DNA of 64,000 nucleotides, from positions 310,001 through 374,000 of the forward strand of contig VZTG01001067.1 of NCBI GenBank assembly GCA_013397845.1, given 5' to 3'. Both the position numbers and the translations under genes were made by a program. Source of the DNA: Melanocharis versteri (Eukaryota; Chordata; Aves; Passeriformes; Melanocharitidae). How positions within the stretch are numbered: position 1 is the first letter of the stretch; every line of letters begins with the position of its first letter. Positions 58,861 to 64,000 of the stretch are shown here, in pieces. The notes beneath the pieces are model-generated. The model did no database searches, had not been told where the DNA came from, and worked only from the letters and a program-made list of their open reading frames with translations.

Positions 58861-61800
58861 TGTATGTTTGTGCCGAGGTAGCACATTTGCCTTTTTCCCA
58901 CACATTAGTTGCTTCTCCTGACTCTTATGATTCACTCCTGCCTATTTCCCAATGTCCATGAGGTCTTTCTGCATTCCCAGCTGCATTTTGTCAAGACCTG
59001 CAGATTGGCACAGGGACTCATGGTGCTGTATTGCACCAACCTGCAAAGGGTTGCAAACCAGCACAGGGGCTTTGCTCCTCGAGGGAATATACAAACCGAA
59101 GAAAGATGTGGACCCTGCCCCCAGGGGCTTTATAAATATTTAACTTGGTCTGATAATGTGATAAGGGCTGATAATGTGATTTGGACAGACTAAAACCCAG
59201 CCCTGCTTGGGCAGGTTTGGAAATGGACCTTCTGTGGGAAACAGGGTGGGAGGGGGGCAAGCCAGAGCAGCCAAGTGATGATGCTTTCCACAGCCACTGC
59301 CACAGCTGGGAGTAGGACTCACCCTGCCCAACTTGGGACACCCAAAATGTAATTGTCAAATCCTCAGCAAGTTGCCCATCTGCCTTTACAGTCACAGAAG
59401 AGAAGCGGGTGCTTGGCTGTCGGGTGAGTCAGCCCTTCTCAAGATAAACTTCAAGATATGTGCAATGAATCATACACTAGAGGTGCCTATTTGTCTCCAC
59501 TGGCTATGCAGGAAGCCTATCCAACTAATTAGGTTTAGACACCTAACTTTTAGGCACTTAAAAACAGATGAGAGGAATCCCATCGTCATTGACATTCTTC
59601 ATTACTGGCCTGACAAAGTAGGCAGTGGGAGAGGCTCCCTGGAAATGCCCTACCAGATTTGGACCTAACCAAACTCCCCTATCCCCTGTGCACAGGAATC
59701 TGCGAAGCCTCACCTCCATGTCCTCCCCCTTGCAGCTCCTACGGGCATAGGGTTCTCCAACCATGCCCAGCTGGCAGAGATGAAAGCATGTTCCCTGCTG
59801 AGGTCTGAATGAGGCAACGGTCTTGTGGGAAAAGATATAATAATGGAGCTGAAGTCTGTATTATAATGTATTCAGAGCAGGCAGGAGGAACGAAAAGAAA
59901 AGAAAAGGAGACTTGACCTTGGCTTCCTGCCTGGTGCTAAAAGTGTGTTTTGATGGAACGGGATAGGCGGGAAAGCAAGCTGCCTCCCTAATGCAAATAT
60001 CTCATGGAGCTGTAAGATGTGTGGAGTGCAACCCATGTGTTTGGAAATAAGGTTATGACAAGCTCCACCGTGAAAGGACAAAATGGTATTTTTCAGAGGG
60101 TTACAGCTGAGCCTGTTGGAGGTAAGTGGCCACCAGCACAGCAAGCAGCGTCTTCTGACACCAGCACTGCGTGTCACATAAATGTCATGATCCGAGAGGC
60201 TCCTGAGTTGTCTTAGACTTTCTCAAAAAAGAAAATAAAAAGATGAAAGCATTTAGTTCCAGCACTTTTTTTTTTTTGAGAAAAAAATCATGGAAACATT
60301 CCACTGGTTAATGTCTGCTGAATAATTAGCAGCCAGGGCTGTGGTGGCTGGAAACAGGCAGAGGCCAACAGAAATCACTGTGCTGCGTTACCATCTTGCT
60401 GTGAATCAGCTCGGGACCATGGACACAGGATTTGAAAAAACTGAATTCGTCCTGGTTTCTGAGGTCTGTGCCTTTCCACGTCCCCAGCCACTTGTTACAT
60501 GCACTAACCATCTTATTGATACAAGGGCAATTGCTGTTTTGATGTGCAGCAGGTGTCACTTGCTTCTTTTTTTATGGAAACTGCTAACAGCCTCTTTAAA
60601 GCTTCTGGCACTTCCCTTAACCCGAACAACAATTTATTGAGGTGAGATATATTTGACTTCTGTCTGCCCTGGCAGGCACAGAGCCCTGTGCAGATTAGGC
60701 CAGGTTAAGGGCACCTATTTGAAGCTGTGCCCTTGCTGTACACCATAATCGGTTCCTGAGGTTGGTCCCAGCAGGGATGCTGGGGACCCCACGGCCACCA
60801 TGTGCCCAGCTGAGACCTGGAGGAAAGAGGATGCTGGCACCTGGCTGCACAGGCTGTCCCATGGATGTGGAGTCTCCACAGGGAGGGGATGGGATGCTGC
60901 TCTGGGGACCTGCAGCAGATGGAACACCAGCCTCCCCAACAACAGCTTCGTGGCACTGCTCCACCACTGATGAGAAACACATCTTGCTCCATACCTCGCC
61001 TTGCTGTAGCCAGGCTGGGCACTTCCTCAGCTCCCATTACCACACTGGCAGGATGGAAATCCCTTCTCCAGCTTCACGCACTTGCGGCATGTTCAGGGAG
61101 GAGATCAGACGAGTCTTGCGCCTTGCCCTAGAGGGTTTGCAACTTCAGTGAGAACAGGCACACCCCAAGAAGAGGGAGATTTCTCTGCAGGAGGTGGTGG
61201 GTGCCAGCAGCAAGTGGGCAGCAGGGCAATCTGTGGTGCTGTGTGAGGGGGCTGCTGGGCTTTCCTGCTTGTCACCATGTCCAGACAGGATGTGCAGACC
61301 CCAGCTGGGGACTGCCCTGCCATGGAGCTGGGGTAAAGTAACAGCCCCACACCCAGGTCACAGGCAGAGAAGCAGATGTTCCTTGTTGGGCATCTTCACT
61401 TTCCACAACCATGCAGCAGCTGGTCCTGGTGATGCTCTTTTCCTCCAGCCCCTCAAACCTATCGGCACACTGGTGTGTGTCTCAGCCCTGCACCCACCCT
61501 CAGCACAGGCTGCATGTGTTTGGATGCAGCTGGACAGACCCCAGGACGTGGCTAGGCCAGCCTCCTGAGCAGTCATGACAAACAGCTAAACACTTGCATG
61601 GGCTTGCTGTCCTGCTGTGTGGAAATACATTAACTGCATTAGTATTTCCACTGGAAATTATAACTTAGATCATTAACTTCAGCCAATTTCCTTACCCTGC
61701 GTCTGCTTAAAAGGACATCTCTGCTTTTTCCACTGCAGCGTCTTGTCAGTGCCACCGGTGCTCAATTTGTGGCAGGCTAGTCACATCCGTGTGACACTTC

Positions 61801-63230
61801 AGAAGAGGCCACACATTACCTCCACCTCCTGTCTTCCCCTCACTCCCCCCAGAGGTAGCCCAGCATCTGAGCTACTGAAAAACAGAAAGCCCTTTTTATG
61901 AACAACTAAATCAGATCCCAAACACCATTACTGATTAGTAAAGATGAGCTGCAATTTAGATCACCTTGGATGGTCTTTAGGTCATTCACAGGTGTAAAGT
62001 CAGGAGGATTAAGAGCTTATAATATTTGTCTGGTACGGTTGCTGCCAATTCCAGCAAAAATAATGGAGCGAGCTTCTTGGGTTTCCTGCCACCACAAAGT
62101 ACACACATGCACACACTCTCTATTTTATGAATGTTTACATACCCGAGCTGCCAGGAATCTCACTCCCGTTGCTTCCCACCACCTTAACACACTTTCCTGT
62201 ATCTCTGTGAATTTGTTTTCTCACCGAGCAGCTGGTAATACCCCTTTTGCTTGGGAGCAGGCGGAGACCTGACTTCCTCGGGTGCCAGAAAAGCCTGGCA
62301 GAGGGCGCACCTACAAGCTGTGGTTTCCATCTCAAGCCATTTACACCTCCCAGTGGCTACCCAGAGATTTTCCATGGAAGAAGCACAAGGCCAAAATAAA
62401 AGGAAGTATTAAAAAGTTACAGACAGGTGGGGAAAGGCCACGCTGACATCCGCCTACTCCCCCTGAAAGGCCACAGAGTCTGAGGAGGTGCCTGGAACAG
62501 AGGAAACATCTACAGCCGCTTGCAGAGACCAGCAGAAAGGCACTTCCACACCTACACCTCCAGGGTCACAGCCAACAAAAATAGCATCAGACCCAAAAGA
62601 TATGTATAGAATAGTGACTGCAGAAAGCCTCGGCTCATTTTACACCCCCAGCAAAAATAAAGTCAGGAGGTTTGTCCTTCCTCTGCTCCCAGCCTCTGTA
62701 CATCGGAGCACTGCTGCAGAAAAGACGTCTGTTTACCTGAGGATTCCCATGGGAGCAGGGGAGTGAAATGCCCAACTCATCTGAAACTCACAGGGGAAAA
62801 CGTTGCTTGTGACGAAAGCACTTCCCTTTCCTACCCTGAAAATTTGGGAACTGAGTGGTAGGAGGGGGAATAAACCAAAACACCCCACCCCCACCTTGTT
62901 TTCAACAATTCAGGCTTTTTTGTACTTAAGTTCTTGCTTGGTGACTCTGACGCAAGCAGATCTGCAGGCTTCCTACTGCCAAATGGCTCCAGGTGAGGGG
63001 AAGTGCAGGTGTCTTAAGATAGCAACCTTGTTCTTTTGCTACGGGAGCTGCACCATCATCAAATATATTTGTGGCAAAGCTGGCACTTGGACTCAGTTTA
63101 CACTCAGTGCTCAAAGTAACCTCTTATTACCCTGACAGGGAGTTAAACTGGGCAAAGAGTGCAGCCACCCCATGAGACCGTTCTCCAGCCTTTAGCAGAG
63201 GCCAGCGTGTGAACCCGTGCTCAGCGGCTC
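58861..63230. other. No gene seen
   Basis: No credible exon. A short direct repeat, CTGATAATGTGAT, lies at 59150-59162 and 59168-59180. Several GC-rich blocks (60700-61570) carry long overlapping open frames on both strands without codon bias or splice context. Confidence 0.5.
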
Positions 63231-63254
63231 GAGGACAAGATAGTGCTGATTTGA

Positions 63255-63600
63255 ACATCCCAGTGCCAAACTGGATCAGACCAAAGGTCTGTTGTGGCTT
63301 TCCTCTTACCTCCAAGAGCAGTCAATGCTTATGGGTGAAAATGGGAGTGAGAGAGTGATACTTTTGTTGTGCACTGTCCAGCAACATGTTGCAGAGGTCT
63401 GCCTTTGCCTTTAGTAAACCTCTAGGGACTTTTCCTCCATAAATTTGTCGAATTGCTTTTTTGACCCAGTTTATACTTTTGACCTCCACAGCATCATGTG
63501 CCAATGAGCCCACAGTTTTATACACACATGCAATTGGAAAAAGTAATCCTTTAAACCTCCTGCCTATATCATTTCATTCACTGCCCCCTTCTTCTTCCCT
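63255..63600 (+). repeat. Old interspersed repeat (sauropsid type)
   Basis: CTGGATCAGACCAAAGGTCTG, CCTCCATAAATTTGTCGAATTG, TGACCTCCACAGCATC and AAACCTCCTGCCTAT follow, in order, a diverged repeat that I know from turtle, crocodile and bird genomes. I cannot name its class with certainty. Confidence 0.45.
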
Positions 63601-64000
63601 GCCTTCTGGCCGCTCTGGCCTGCTTCAGCTTTCGTGTAGTAAAGTGGTTCTTAATTCCTCTGCTAAATGTGTGCACAGGTCTAATGCAGAAACTTATCCT
63701 TCTGTATTTTGTGACAAGTTTAGCATCTGCTTGCATTTGCCCCAGGGAAGGAGAGGGGACCAAAATCGGCTCCTGTGCTGAGGACAAGCTTGAGAAGGGC
63801 TTGGGAGGTTCTGGACACTTATTCCTGCTTAACGGGCCCAGCTATAGTATCCCAACTGGAATGTGCTGGGCCTGGATGGATTGACCCACACAAGAAGGCC
63901 AGTGAGCATGGCATTGCATTCATTCACTTTTTCAGTAATCTTCTTTAATAATTGACTTTCATTTATTCATTTACCTATCTTTATTCATTTGCATCTATCA

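Noticed and set aside
60019..60121. Possible exon ending at the GAG|GTAAGT donor at 60121
   Set aside because: The donor is good, but no convincing acceptor precedes it and the reading frame has no recognisable features.

Overview
This is a vertebrate nuclear window, most likely from a bird. Evidence: multi-exon genes with GT-AG introns, CR1 LINE 3' ends on both strands, an avian-type LTR fragment, GC-rich CpG-island promoters (one holding a 55-base N gap), and alpha-actinin-1 and SR-protein sequences of non-mammalian flavour. There are no operons, CRISPR arrays or prokaryotic features.

Layout. (1) 1-~15.3 kb, + strand: the 3' half of ACTN1 (alpha-actinin-1). Ten exons are placed to the base, from the end of spectrin repeat 2 to the terminal GESDL. 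They include the alternative non-muscle and smooth-muscle EF-hand exons, followed by an AT-rich 3'UTR. (2) ~15.3-20.2 kb: intergenic, with one CR1 fragment. (3) ~20.2-36.1 kb, + strand: a complete SR-family splicing factor. A CpG-island promoter and probable noncoding first exon are followed by seven coding exons (277 aa), a candidate poison exon in the largest intron, and a clear AATAAA signal at 36091. The protein is SRSF5-like and best matches the SRSF5A type. (4) ~36.1-41 kb: intergenic, with an LTR-type repeat and a GGA microsatellite. (5) ~41.0-41.64 kb: a second CpG island with a candidate first coding exon (Kozak ATG, Met-Glu, then a GTGAGC donor). (6) 41.6-64 kb: mostly repeat-poor non-coding DNA. 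It holds one plausible but unrecognised coding exon at 58177-58294, a full CR1 3' end, an old antisense CR1 piece, a degraded retroelement-like minus-strand reading frame, and an old interspersed repeat near the right edge. If the 41.5 kb and 58.2 kb exons belong to one gene, it is a third + strand gene with very large introns.

Functionally, ACTN1 crosslinks actin, and its calcium response is set by which EF-hand exon is spliced in. The downstream gene is itself a splicing regulator that probably autoregulates through its candidate poison exon. The two genes are neighbours; no shared pathway is shown by the sequence. The strongest leads are the long AG-free branch-point zones before both ACTN1 alternative exons, the SRSF5A candidate poison exon, and the unassigned exons at 41.5 and 58.2 kb.
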